Shown piece after piece: positions 1 to 5,169 of a DNA stretch of 5,169 nucleotides. The position numbers and the translations under genes are program-made. The notes under the pieces were generated by a model that did not search any database, had not been told where the DNA came from, and saw nothing but the letters and a program-made list of their open reading frames with translations. Numbering within the stretch: the stretch's first letter is position 1; each line of letters begins with the position of its first letter. Source of the DNA: an uncultured Dehalococcoidia bacterium (GTDB taxonomy: Bacteria; Chloroflexota; Dehalococcoidia; Tepidiformales; Tepidiformaceae); NCBI GenBank assembly GCA_937954195.1, contig CALFYR010000177.1:1-5169 (forward strand), written 5' to 3'.

Positions 1-27
1 GGAACGCCTACGCCAGCCCCCATACCC

Positions 28-42
28 AGACCTAACAGGTCT
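28..42 (-). repeat. Short perfect inverted repeat at the operon's 3' end
   Basis: AGACCT and AGGTCT are separated by three bases, forming a 6-bp stem that includes two bases of the PIP-synthase-like gene's TAG stop. No T-run follows on the minus strand; the next bases are G-rich. It is at best a weak or atypical terminator or an mRNA 3'-end hairpin. Confidence 0.3.
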
Positions 43-622
43 AGTCTCTCAACCCGCTCCGCAGCATCCAGAACCTCTGCAACGCAGTCAGGTTCGACAA
101 CACGGCCAGCACCGCAATGACCACCGTCAGCCCGTTGAACAACAACCCCAATCCCAGCAGCGCCACCCGCTCCTGCCGACGGAACAGGCCCTCCCGCATC
201 GAGAGCCCCACGACTTCCGCCCGGGCCCGCATGTAACTTACCGCGATGCTTCCGAACAACGCGCCGTACGCGAAACCTACCTGCCAGTCTTCGCCGCGCT
301 CCGCGAAGTACCACGCGCACGCCGCCAGCACGATTGCCTCGCTCGAACGGTCCAGCACGGCGTCGAACACGCCCCCGAACGGGCTCGCAAGTCCCGTGGC
401 CCGCGCCACAGCACCATCCACCAGGTCCAGCGCCGAGAAGAACAAGTACACAATCCCCGCCCAGATAAGCTGCTCCTGCGTGATCAGCCAGGCGGCGAAT
501 ACGTTCCCAGCCACGCCGAACAGCGAAATCATGTTCGGTGTGATCCCGAACCCCCCAACCGTCGACCCAATCTTGTGCTGAACGTTCTGCGGCAGCCGCT
601 GCGGCAGGATGTTGATCGGCAT
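41..622 (-). CDS. CDP-alcohol phosphatidyltransferase, probable phosphatidylinositol-phosphate synthase
   Basis: This 193-residue integral membrane enzyme should transfer a phosphatidyl group from CDP-diacylglycerol to an alcohol at the cytoplasmic membrane. The family signature D-x2-DG-x2-AR-x8-G-x3-D-x3-D is complete: D66, D69, G70, A73, R74, G83, D87 and D91. These are the metal and CDP ligands and the catalytic aspartate of the family. Hydrophobic stretches at about 32-47, 52-65, 95-107, 115-130 and 153-176 fit the usual multi-helix fold, and the length is typical. SYMRARAE (129-136) followed by R149-x-E-R152 resembles the inositol-phosphate pocket of mycobacterial-type PIP synthase (SYIKARAE ... 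ERPER), rather than glycerol-phosphate PgsA. That substrate call is inference. The ATG shares one base with the stop of the upstream glycosyltransferase (TAATG), and the preceding ribosome site (GGTGG) is weak, so translational coupling is likely. It is the last operon gene visible. Archaetidylinositol-type or another CDP-alcohol transferase is the main alternative. Confidence 0.87.
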   Translation of the reverse strand: MPINILPQRLPQNVQHKIGSTVGGFGITPNMISLFGVAGNVFAAWLITQEQLIWAGIVYLFFSALDLVDGAVARATGLASPFGGVFDAVLDRSSEAIVLAACAWYFAERGEDWQVGFAYGALFGSIAVSYMRARAEVVGLSMREGLFRRQERVALLGLGLLFNGLTVVIAVLAVLSNLTALQRFWMLRSGLRD

Positions 623-1782
623 TACTCGCCACCGCCCGCCGTAACGGCATGCTTGCGGCGGCTTTGCGTTTCCACCACCAGGTTTCGCTGGTAAAGCAGT
701 CGTTCGTAGTAACTCATCACCCGGTGCGCCACGTTGTCCCAGCTGTAGTGTTCCGCCAGCGCGCGCCCCTTCGCACCGAACTCGGCGCGCTCCCGGGGGT
801 TCCGAATCAGCCGCACAATTGCCTGGGCGAGTGCATCCGGGTCTTTGGGACGCACCAGCAAGCCTTCCTTCTCGTGCGTCATCACCCCGGCAAACCCCTC
901 AATGTTGCTCGCGACCACCGCGTCTCCGGAGGCGAGCGCCTCCAGAAGCACGTACCCCTGGCTTTCGTTGCCGGTGTTCGGACAGCAGAACACCGTGCTG
1001 CTGCGATGGTACCGGGGTAGGTCGCCATACGGCACGTTCGCCCGAAACACCACGTCCGGGAATGGCGCCATGATCCGCTCGTACCGGCTGAAATCCCCGG
1101 CGCCAACCACGATCAGCCGCGTGTTCGGTATCTGCTCCCGCACCCGCAGGTAAGCGCGCAGCAGGTAACGCAGGCCCTTTCGTTTCTCCGGCCGCCCGAC
1201 GAACAGGATGTTGGAACTCCCGTCCATGAACTCATCGAACGGCTCGGCCGGTCCCGCGAAGTGCTCGTAATCGATCCCGTTCGGGATGATGTTGTAGTAG
1301 CCGGCGAAGTAGCGGCTCACGAGCTTGCCCGCCGCCGGTGACACGGCGATTTTCCCCTCGATCTTGCGGAACCACCGCTTCGTGAGCGGCGTCGTATACC
1401 CGTAGAACCGGTTACCCCGGTCCTTCGCCGCGTGGAACGTGCCCACATTAACCGCCTTCGAATAGCGCAGAAAATGGTATGGAAGCAGCGGCATCAGCGG
1501 CTCGTGCAGGTGCACAACGTCGAAGTGGTGCCGCTCCAGCACACGCTTCACTTCCGGTGATTTCCAGCTGAACGTGATGCGCGCCACCGAACCGCTCACG
1601 CGCATCGGCCGCGGCCTCCCCATCACCGTGATCTCGTCCTCGGCGAGCCGCCGGTTCGAAGCGGGCGCGAAGATGTGCACCTCGTGCCCCCACTCCCGGA
1701 AGCACTCGGCAAGGTGCCGGATATGGGATTTCACCCCGCCCTCCACGCACCAGTCGTACGGCGAAACCAGGGCAATCTTCAT
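622..1782 (-). CDS. GT4 family glycosyltransferase, PimA-like (phosphatidylinositol mannosyltransferase-type)
   Basis: This 386-residue GT-B retaining glycosyltransferase probably adds a sugar (mannose in the PimA model) to a phosphoinositide lipid on the inner membrane face. The N-terminal domain (about 1-180) has MKIALVSPYD and G15-G16 in the acceptor loop, then GSVARI (64-69), HLHEP (91-95) and GTFH with H117, all matching mycobacterial PimA in order. The C-terminal domain (about 190-360) has GRPEKRKG with R197 and K202 for the donor phosphates, and CPNTGNES leading into an EX7E motif (E273, E281). The reading frame stays open upstream to 1965, but that extension is Gly/Arg-rich, lies over the PHP gene and has no family counterpart. 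The chosen ATG forms an ATGA overlap with the PHP stop. A second ATG three codons upstream (1791) is possible. The tail (about 362-386) is basic and non-conserved in appearance. The next gene overlaps the stop by one base. Sugar and acceptor are inferred from similarity and context; GT4 enzymes vary widely in specificity. Confidence 0.88.
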   Translation of the reverse strand: MKIALVSPYDWCVEGGVKSHIRHLAECFREWGHEVHIFAPASNRRLAEDEITVMGRPRPMRVSGSVARITFSWKSPEVKRVLERHHFDVVHLHEPLMPLLPYHFLRYSKAVNVGTFHAAKDRGNRFYGYTTPLTKRWFRKIEGKIAVSPAAGKLVSRYFAGYYNIIPNGIDYEHFAGPAEPFDEFMDGSSNILFVGRPEKRKGLRYLLRAYLRVREQIPNTRLIVVGAGDFSRYERIMAPFPDVVFRANVPYGDLPRYHRSSTVFCCPNTGNESQGYVLLEALASGDAVVASNIEGFAGVMTHEKEGLLVRPKDPDALAQAIVRLIRNPRERAEFGAKGRALAEHYSWDNVAHRVMSYYERLLYQRNLVVETQSRRKHAVTAGGGE

Positions 1783-2507
1783 CGCCGCCATCGCCCCCGG
1801 AGCATCTTCCGTGGCGTCGCCAGGTAACCCCACGCCAGGCCCGCCGCCAGGTTCCCGTAGCCCACCTCCCGCGCCGACGGATAGCGCGTCATCCCACCCG
1901 CCGTCTTCCCGGCGAGGATCGCGTGCCGTAGTTCCTCCGCCGTGGTCCCCTCGAACTCGGTCCACCCTGTCCCGACGTGCGGCAGGTGATGCGCATCGCT
2001 ACTGCCAACCACCGGCAGCCCCCACCGCTCGTCGTTCGCCATCGCCGCCTTCGCCTGCGTGCGAAGTCCGGCCGGGCTCGGGTTCCACAGCTCGATGGCG
2101 TCGAACCCCACAGCAGCCTCCGCCCGCTGCCACAACCTGTCGAGCGTCCTTCCGCTCACGGATCGCGTGAGCCAGCTAAGCGGATGTGGTACCGCGGCCA
2201 ATCCCCCCTGGGCGTGAATCATCTCAAGCGTCGATTCTACGCTGCGGAAGCTCGGCGGATTCTGCTCGATGAACCACGCCAGTACGTGACCCTGCCGCGT
2301 CGTCACCTCTGCGCCCGGCACGACTTCGAACCGGTAGTTTCGCTTCGCCGCCAACTCCCTCGCCCGCAGGCCCCCGGTCACATCCTCGTGGTCGGTGACC
2401 GCGATCACGTCCAGGTCCGTGCTGTGCTCGACGTACTCCAGCACCTGTTCGATGCTCGCCATTCCATCGGAGACGCGCGTGTGGATGTGGAGGTCGGCCT
2501 TACCCAC
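1779..2507 (-). CDS. PHP-domain metal-dependent phosphoesterase
   Basis: This 242-residue protein of the polymerase-and-histidinol-phosphatase (PHP) superfamily is probably a phosphomonoesterase. All the expected metal-site motifs are visible: DLHIHT (H7, H9) followed by SDG (D14), TDHED (H40), PGAE (E67), GH (H74), PHP (H108) and SDAH (D171, H173). This set resembles stand-alone TrpH/YciV-type phosphoesterases, so the enzyme looks intact. The C-terminal 25 or so residues combine a hydrophobic segment (about 219-230) with a strongly basic end (R233, K234, R237, R239, R241, R242), which could hold it at the membrane. The start is GTG at 2507: the PHP motif begins immediately after it, GGAGGA lies 9 nt upstream, and the frame further upstream is a shadow of the acyltransferase gene. 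It overlaps the acyltransferase stop by 8 nt and its own TGA forms ATGA with the glycosyltransferase start. Its place in a phosphoinositide-lipid operon suggests a lipid or inositol-phosphate substrate. Nucleotide or oligonucleotide phosphatase activity is the main alternative. Confidence 0.88.
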   Translation of the reverse strand: MGKADLHIHTRVSDGMASIEQVLEYVEHSTDLDVIAVTDHEDVTGGLRARELAAKRNYRFEVVPGAEVTTRQGHVLAWFIEQNPPSFRSVESTLEMIHAQGGLAAVPHPLSWLTRSVSGRTLDRLWQRAEAAVGFDAIELWNPSPAGLRTQAKAAMANDERWGLPVVGSSDAHHLPHVGTGWTEFEGTTAEELRHAILAGKTAGGMTRYPSAREVGYGNLAAGLAWGYLATPRKMLRGRWRR

Positions 2508-3366
2508 AGCGATGCTTCCTCCAGAAGTCTTCGAGCACCATCCACTGTCCGGGGTCGCGCCGAAGGTGCCGCTCCAACAGACCGGCGTACCGCGCCACGG
2601 CCGCCGAGATGTCCGCTGCCTCGTCGTCAGTTCGTTGGAGCACGAACGGCTCGCCGACCCACACGCGGAACTGGTCCCGCCGCTTTCGTCCGCTGAAGAT
2701 CGGGAGCACCGTCGCCTGGTACCGCCTCGCCAGGTCCCACGGCCCGCGCGGCAGCAGCACCTTCCGCCCAAACACCTCCGCGCAAACACCCGTCCCCTGG
2801 ATGTCTCGGTCCGCCATCATCCCCAGCACCTCACCATCCCTCAGCGCCATGAGCGCCCTGCGTAGCCCGCCGTTCGATGCCTCCACGAACCGGGCGCCGT
2901 TCGCCGTCCGCAAACCCAGCATAAACGCCGACCACTCCGGTGGTTCCTGTGCTTCCACCAGCGCCACGAACGGCCGCCCACGCGCCGCGATGGCCTGGAT
3001 CGCCAGCTCCGCATTTCCCGAGTGCGCACTGACGATAATGATCGGCCCCGGCTCATCCAACGCCTTCAGCCGCTCGGCATGGAACACCTCCAGGTGTTCC
3101 GCCTCGAACCGGCTCATGTCCCGCCGCGGCAGGCTCGCCAGGTCCACGAAGTACCGCGCCACGTTCTGCACGGACCGGAGCCCCTCCCGCAGCGCCAGCT
3201 GGCGGTCACCCCCGCACACCGGCCGGAGGTTCCGGATGACTCGCCGGCGCAGGTCCCGCCGGGTGTTCCACACCACCCACCCGGCCACGCTCGCCAGCCG
3301 GTACGAGGCTCCCGGGAACCGCGCCATCACTGGCTGCGCGATCCGCATGAACCGCAGCCGGCTCAT
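2500..3366 (-). CDS. Lysophospholipid acyltransferase family protein (LpxL/PatA-like), second copy
   Basis: This 288-residue protein of the LpxL/HtrB/PatA acyltransferase family would transfer a fatty acyl chain from acyl-CoA or acyl-ACP to a glycolipid at the inner membrane. It has an HX4E motif, H115-SGNA-E120, in place of the more usual H-x-G-x-W-D/E. A D186-R187-D188 triad follows, like the DRD of PatA, then VFGRKVLLPRGPW (198-210), the conserved region after the active site, and a C-terminal DPGQWMVLEDFW (271-282) matching the family's P-x-QW ending. The N-terminal 35 residues are mixed basic and hydrophobic. The chosen ATG makes ATGA with the stop of the preceding acyltransferase and has GGAGAGG 8 nt upstream. 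An in-frame ATG at 3408 would add 14 residues lying inside the upstream gene and is less likely. It is a diverged paralogue of its upstream neighbour. The tryptophan normally in the HX4D/E motif is replaced by alanine (A119), so acceptor or acyl-donor preference may differ. Actual substrate unknown. Confidence 0.88.
   Translation of the reverse strand: MSRLRFMRIAQPVMARFPGASYRLASVAGWVVWNTRRDLRRRVIRNLRPVCGGDRQLALREGLRSVQNVARYFVDLASLPRRDMSRFEAEHLEVFHAERLKALDEPGPIIIVSAHSGNAELAIQAIAARGRPFVALVEAQEPPEWSAFMLGLRTANGARFVEASNGGLRRALMALRDGEVLGMMADRDIQGTGVCAEVFGRKVLLPRGPWDLARRYQATVLPIFSGRKRRDQFRVWVGEPFVLQRTDDEAADISAAVARYAGLLERHLRRDPGQWMVLEDFWRKHRCG
2517..2522 (-). promoter_or_regulatory. Shine-Dalgarno site for the PHP phosphoesterase gene
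   Basis: GGAGGA on the minus strand lies 9 nt before the GTG at 2507, within the last codons of the upstream acyltransferase gene. It is the strongest ribosome site in the operon and decides the non-ATG start of the PHP gene. Confidence 0.65.
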
Positions 3367-4283
3367 GTTCCACGCCTCTCCGGCCACATCCGCCGGAACA
3401 TGTACCACTGGTCCGGACGTTCGCGGATGAACCGCTCGTGCGCCGCGACGATTTGCGCCGTTAGCAACCGTACGTTCTCGGCCGCGTCCCCCGAGTCAGG
3501 CAGTTCGATGCCCCAGTCACACCACGTCTCGAACTCCGCTCGCCCCCGCACGATCCTCGGGAACGCCGTCGGGAGCACCTTCGCTCCCGTTCGAAGCGCC
3601 AGCCGCGCCGGGCCCGCCGGGACCTCAATCTCGCGACCGAAGAACGGCACGCGCACCCCTTCCCCCTCCAGCGGACGGTCGACCAGCAACGCCAGCACTT
3701 CGCCTTTCTTCAACACACGTAACAGTGAGGGCCCCGCCGACTCGAGCTTGAGTACGCGCATCCCCAGGCGTTCCCGCGCTCCCACTACCATCCCGTCCAG
3801 CCGCGCATCTCCGAACGTTTCCGCCACCACGCTCACCGGGAAGCCCCGCGCCGCTGTCGCGCCGGCCCCAGCGTCCCAGTTCCCGAAGTGCATACAGACC
3901 ACCACAACGCCTCGGCCACCTTCCATCTCCCGCGCCAACCGCTCGTACTCGGGCGCTCCTCCGACGCTCGCCGACACGTCAGCCGGCGTGGCCCTGGGAA
4001 ACCTGATGAAGTCCACCAGGTACCTGCAGTAGTTGACCAGCGATTGCCGCGCCACCCGCTCCCGTTCCGCCTTCGAGGCCCCGGGCAGCACCACCGCGTA
4101 ATTCGCCAGCATTGAACGGCGCCCTCGCGGCCAGGTGTAGTACCCCGCCGTTCCAAGCGCCGCCGCCACGCCGTACGCCACCCGCAGGGGCAGCCGGCCC
4201 ACCACTGCCGATACGCCCCGCCACGCGAAATACTGCGCTGCGGGCCCGAAGCCTCGAATCCGATCCCGCAGTCGCTTCATCAT
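3363..4283 (-). CDS. Lysophospholipid acyltransferase family protein (LpxL/PatA-like), first copy
   Basis: This 306-residue member of the LpxL/HtrB/PatA acyltransferase family heads the operon. The classical catalytic motif HFGNWD is present (H132, D137). D202-R203 and VPFFG (212-216) follow, then PAGPARLALRTGAKVLP (222-238), a block typical of the family, and a PDQWYMFRRMWP ending (290-301). The N-terminal region (about 14-50) is hydrophobic with arginines and likely associates with the membrane. Length is normal for the family. In mycobacteria a relative, PatA, acylates the mannose of PIM1 and is encoded between PIP synthase and PimA genes. The same neighbours here suggest acylation of a phosphoinositide glycoside, but that is inference; lipid A-type acylation is not supported by any neighbour. 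Two adjacent ATG codons (4283 and 4280) are possible starts. No convincing ribosome site precedes either, and a -10-like TACGAT lies so close that a leaderless start at 4280 is plausible. It overlaps the next gene by four bases (ATGA). Confidence 0.9.
   Translation of the reverse strand: MMKRLRDRIRGFGPAAQYFAWRGVSAVVGRLPLRVAYGVAAALGTAGYYTWPRGRRSMLANYAVVLPGASKAERERVARQSLVNYCRYLVDFIRFPRATPADVSASVGGAPEYERLAREMEGGRGVVVVCMHFGNWDAGAGATAARGFPVSVVAETFGDARLDGMVVGARERLGMRVLKLESAGPSLLRVLKKGEVLALLVDRPLEGEGVRVPFFGREIEVPAGPARLALRTGAKVLPTAFPRIVRGRAEFETWCDWGIELPDSGDAAENVRLLTAQIVAAHERFIRERPDQWYMFRRMWPERRGT
3375..3381 (-). promoter_or_regulatory. Shine-Dalgarno site for the second acyltransferase gene
   Basis: GGAGAGG on the minus strand lies 8 nt before the ATG at 3366, inside the 3' end of the first acyltransferase gene. 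Together with the ATGA overlap it supports 3366 over the upstream in-frame ATG at 3408. Confidence 0.6.
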
Positions 4284-4287
4284 CCGT

Positions 4288-4293
4288 ATCGTA
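4288..4293 (-). promoter_or_regulatory. Possible -10 box for the lipid operon
   Basis: On the minus strand TACGAT (four of six to TATAAT, fits TAnnnT) lies 4 nt before the first ATG (4283) and 7 nt before the second (4280) of the acyltransferase gene. That spacing would put the transcript start at or next to the second ATG, giving a leaderless operon mRNA. No -35 element is recognisable and the match is modest, so this is tentative. Confidence 0.3.
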
Positions 4294-4320
4294 CCCGCGC
4301 CCCCGTGAACGGTCGGCGGC

Positions 4321-4326
4321 TACAAT
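4321..4326 (+). promoter_or_regulatory. Putative -10 box of a leaderless promoter for the crotonase gene
   Basis: TACAAT matches the sigma-70-type TATAAT consensus at five of six positions and fits the TAnnnT pattern. Only six bases separate it from the ATG at 4333, which places the expected transcription start on the A of the start codon. No Shine-Dalgarno sequence is present in between. No convincing -35 element is visible at the usual 16-18 bp spacing. Confidence 0.5.
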
Positions 4327-4332
4327 CCCGCC

Positions 4333-5145
4333 ATGGAACTCAAGGCCACCACCTACCAGGTCGCCGGGCGCATCGCGACCATCACCCTGAACCGGCCGCA
4401 CCGCCTCAACGCATGGACCGGCCGCATGCACGCCGAATACCGCTGGTGCCTCCAGCAGGCGGAGCAGGACCCGGAGGTGCGCGTGGTGGTACTCACCGGT
4501 GCGGGCCGCGGCTTCTGCGCCGGCGCCGACTCTCAGGCGCTCGAAGGCCACGTCGAAAAAGGCGGCTACGATGCCGGCATCCCGGCGGACATCGCCAGAC
4601 CCGGCTTCGGCGTCCGCCCCGAATTCGACCAGAACTTCGCCTTCCATTTCGGCCTGACGAAGCCCATCATCGCCGCCATCAACGGGCCCGCCGCGGGGGT
4701 CGGCCTCGTGATCGCCTGCTACGCCGATGTCCGCTTCGCGGCTGCCGGGGCCAAGCTCACGACGGCCCACGGCAAACTCGGTCTCCCCGCCGAATATGGC
4801 CTCTCCTGGCTACTACCCCGCCTTATCGGCGGCTCCCGCGCTCACGAACTCCTGCTCTCCAGCCGCGTCTTCCTCGCCGAAGAAGCCGTCGAAATCGGCC
4901 TCGTTTATCGCGTACTACCGCCCGAGGACGTCCTCGACGCCGCCCGCGACTACGCCGCCAACCTCATCGCCACGGTTGCCCCGTCATCCATGGCCGCCAC
5001 CCGCCGCCAGCTGTTCCTCGACTACCACCGCGACATCGGCGCATCAGTCGCCGAATCCGAAGCACTCCTCCTCGAAATGACCCGCACCGCCGACTACCGC
5101 GAAGGCGTAGCCGCTCTGACAGAGAAGCGTCCGCCCAACTTCTAA
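4333..5145 (+). CDS. Crotonase-superfamily enoyl-CoA hydratase/isomerase family protein
   Basis: This 270-residue protein has the crotonase fold and should act on an acyl-CoA thioester in the cytoplasm. Family marks in order: IATITLNRPHRLNAW (14-28), the first oxyanion-hole loop GRGFCAGAD (58-66), the second, AAINGPAAGVGL (114-125), and the AHGKLGLPAEYGLSWLLPRLIG block (145-166), then SSRVFLAEEAVEIGLV (176-191). Aligned by eye to rat mitochondrial enoyl-CoA hydratase, the catalytic glutamates E144 and E164 fall on V126 and H146. A classical hydratase mechanism is therefore unlikely. E154 in PAEYG may take over, as in crotonase relatives with a similar GL-x-AE-x-G block. Isomerase, lyase or another CoA reaction is possible and the substrate is unknown. 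It diverges from the lipid operon across 49 bp and has no ribosome site; TACAAT ends 6 nt before the ATG, suggesting a leaderless transcript. No functional link to the lipid genes is evident beyond acyl-CoA chemistry. The TAA stop is 24 bases before the window end. Confidence 0.9.
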   Translation: MELKATTYQVAGRIATITLNRPHRLNAWTGRMHAEYRWCLQQAEQDPEVRVVVLTGAGRGFCAGADSQALEGHVEKGGYDAGIPADIARPGFGVRPEFDQNFAFHFGLTKPIIAAINGPAAGVGLVIACYADVRFAAAGAKLTTAHGKLGLPAEYGLSWLLPRLIGGSRAHELLLSSRVFLAEEAVEIGLVYRVLPPEDVLDAARDYAANLIATVAPSSMAATRRQLFLDYHRDIGASVAESEALLLEMTRTADYREGVAALTEKRPPNF

Positions 5146-5169
5146 CCCGTCCCAACCCCCACCGCCAGG

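Noticed and set aside
1783..1965. N-terminal extension of the glycosyltransferase frame up to 1965
   Set aside because: The added 61 residues are Gly/Arg/Asp-rich, lie entirely over the PHP gene and have no GT4 counterpart; the family N-terminus starts at 1782 with an ATGA overlap.
1574..2696. Plus-strand open frames of 198 and 239 codons (1574-2170, 1977-2696)
   Set aside because: Antisense to the glycosyltransferase, PHP and acyltransferase genes; compositionally biased with no family features.
2508..2789. Extension of the PHP frame upstream to an ATG at 2789
   Set aside because: The extra residues are Arg/Cys/Trp-rich shadow sequence over the acyltransferase gene; the PHP motif begins right after the GTG at 2507, which has a good ribosome site.
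425..3260. Repeated CCAGGTCC-like octamers
   Set aside because: They fall at irregular spacing in different coding contexts, mostly encoding Asp-Leu or similar dipeptides; codon-usage coincidence rather than a repeat family.
2609..3430. Plus-strand open frame of 273 codons
   Set aside because: Antisense to the second acyltransferase gene, low-complexity Ser/Arg/Pro composition and no motif.
3022..4032. Long plus-strand open frame of 336 codons
   Set aside because: It is antisense to two clear acyltransferase genes, with Pro/Arg/Ser-rich composition and no recognisable domain, as expected of shadow frames in GC-rich DNA.
3979..4770. Minus-strand open frame of 263 codons across the divergent gap
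   Set aside because: It overlaps both the acyltransferase in another frame and the crotonase gene antisense, is Gly/Ala/Arg-rich and crosses both start regions.

Overview
This is a GC-rich bacterial window (roughly two-thirds G+C by eye) that is almost entirely coding. Five genes lie on the minus strand (4283 down to 41) and one diverges on the plus strand (4333-5145). The only real intergenic gap is 49 bp (4284-4332). There are no RNA genes, mobile elements or CRISPR arrays. The lineage cannot be fixed from one window. The mix of actinobacterial-style phosphoinositide-lipid genes with an inserted PHP phosphoesterase, high GC and -10 boxes sitting directly on start codons suggests Chloroflexota (Dehalococcoidia-like) or, less likely, Actinomycetota.

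In transcription order the minus-strand block is: a LpxL/PatA-type acyltransferase (3363-4283); a second, divergent acyltransferase (2500-3366); a PHP-family metallophosphoesterase (1779-2507); a PimA-like GT4 glycosyltransferase (622-1782); and a CDP-alcohol phosphatidyltransferase resembling phosphatidylinositol-phosphate (PIP) synthase (41-622). Every junction overlaps: ATGA, an 8-nt overlap with a GTG start, ATGA, and TAATG. The block therefore reads as one translationally coupled operon.

The likely joint product is a membrane glycolipid of the phosphatidylinositol mannoside (PIM) kind. The phosphatidyltransferase would make PIP from CDP-diacylglycerol and inositol phosphate. A phosphatase would give phosphatidylinositol (PI), the GT4 enzyme would add a sugar, and the two acyltransferases would acylate the product. 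Mycobacteria cluster pgsA1, patA and pimA in the same way. The extra PHP phosphoesterase is the most interesting member, because it could supply the PIP-to-PI dephosphorylation step.

The divergent gene encodes a crotonase-superfamily (enoyl-CoA hydratase/isomerase-like) protein. It keeps the oxyanion-hole motifs but lacks both glutamates of the classical hydratase. Its start codon lies 6 nt after a good -10 box (TACAAT), which suggests a leaderless mRNA. A weaker mirrored -10 box precedes the operon. The last 24 bases (5146-5169) and the first 40 hold no gene, apart from a small inverted repeat at the operon's 3' end.
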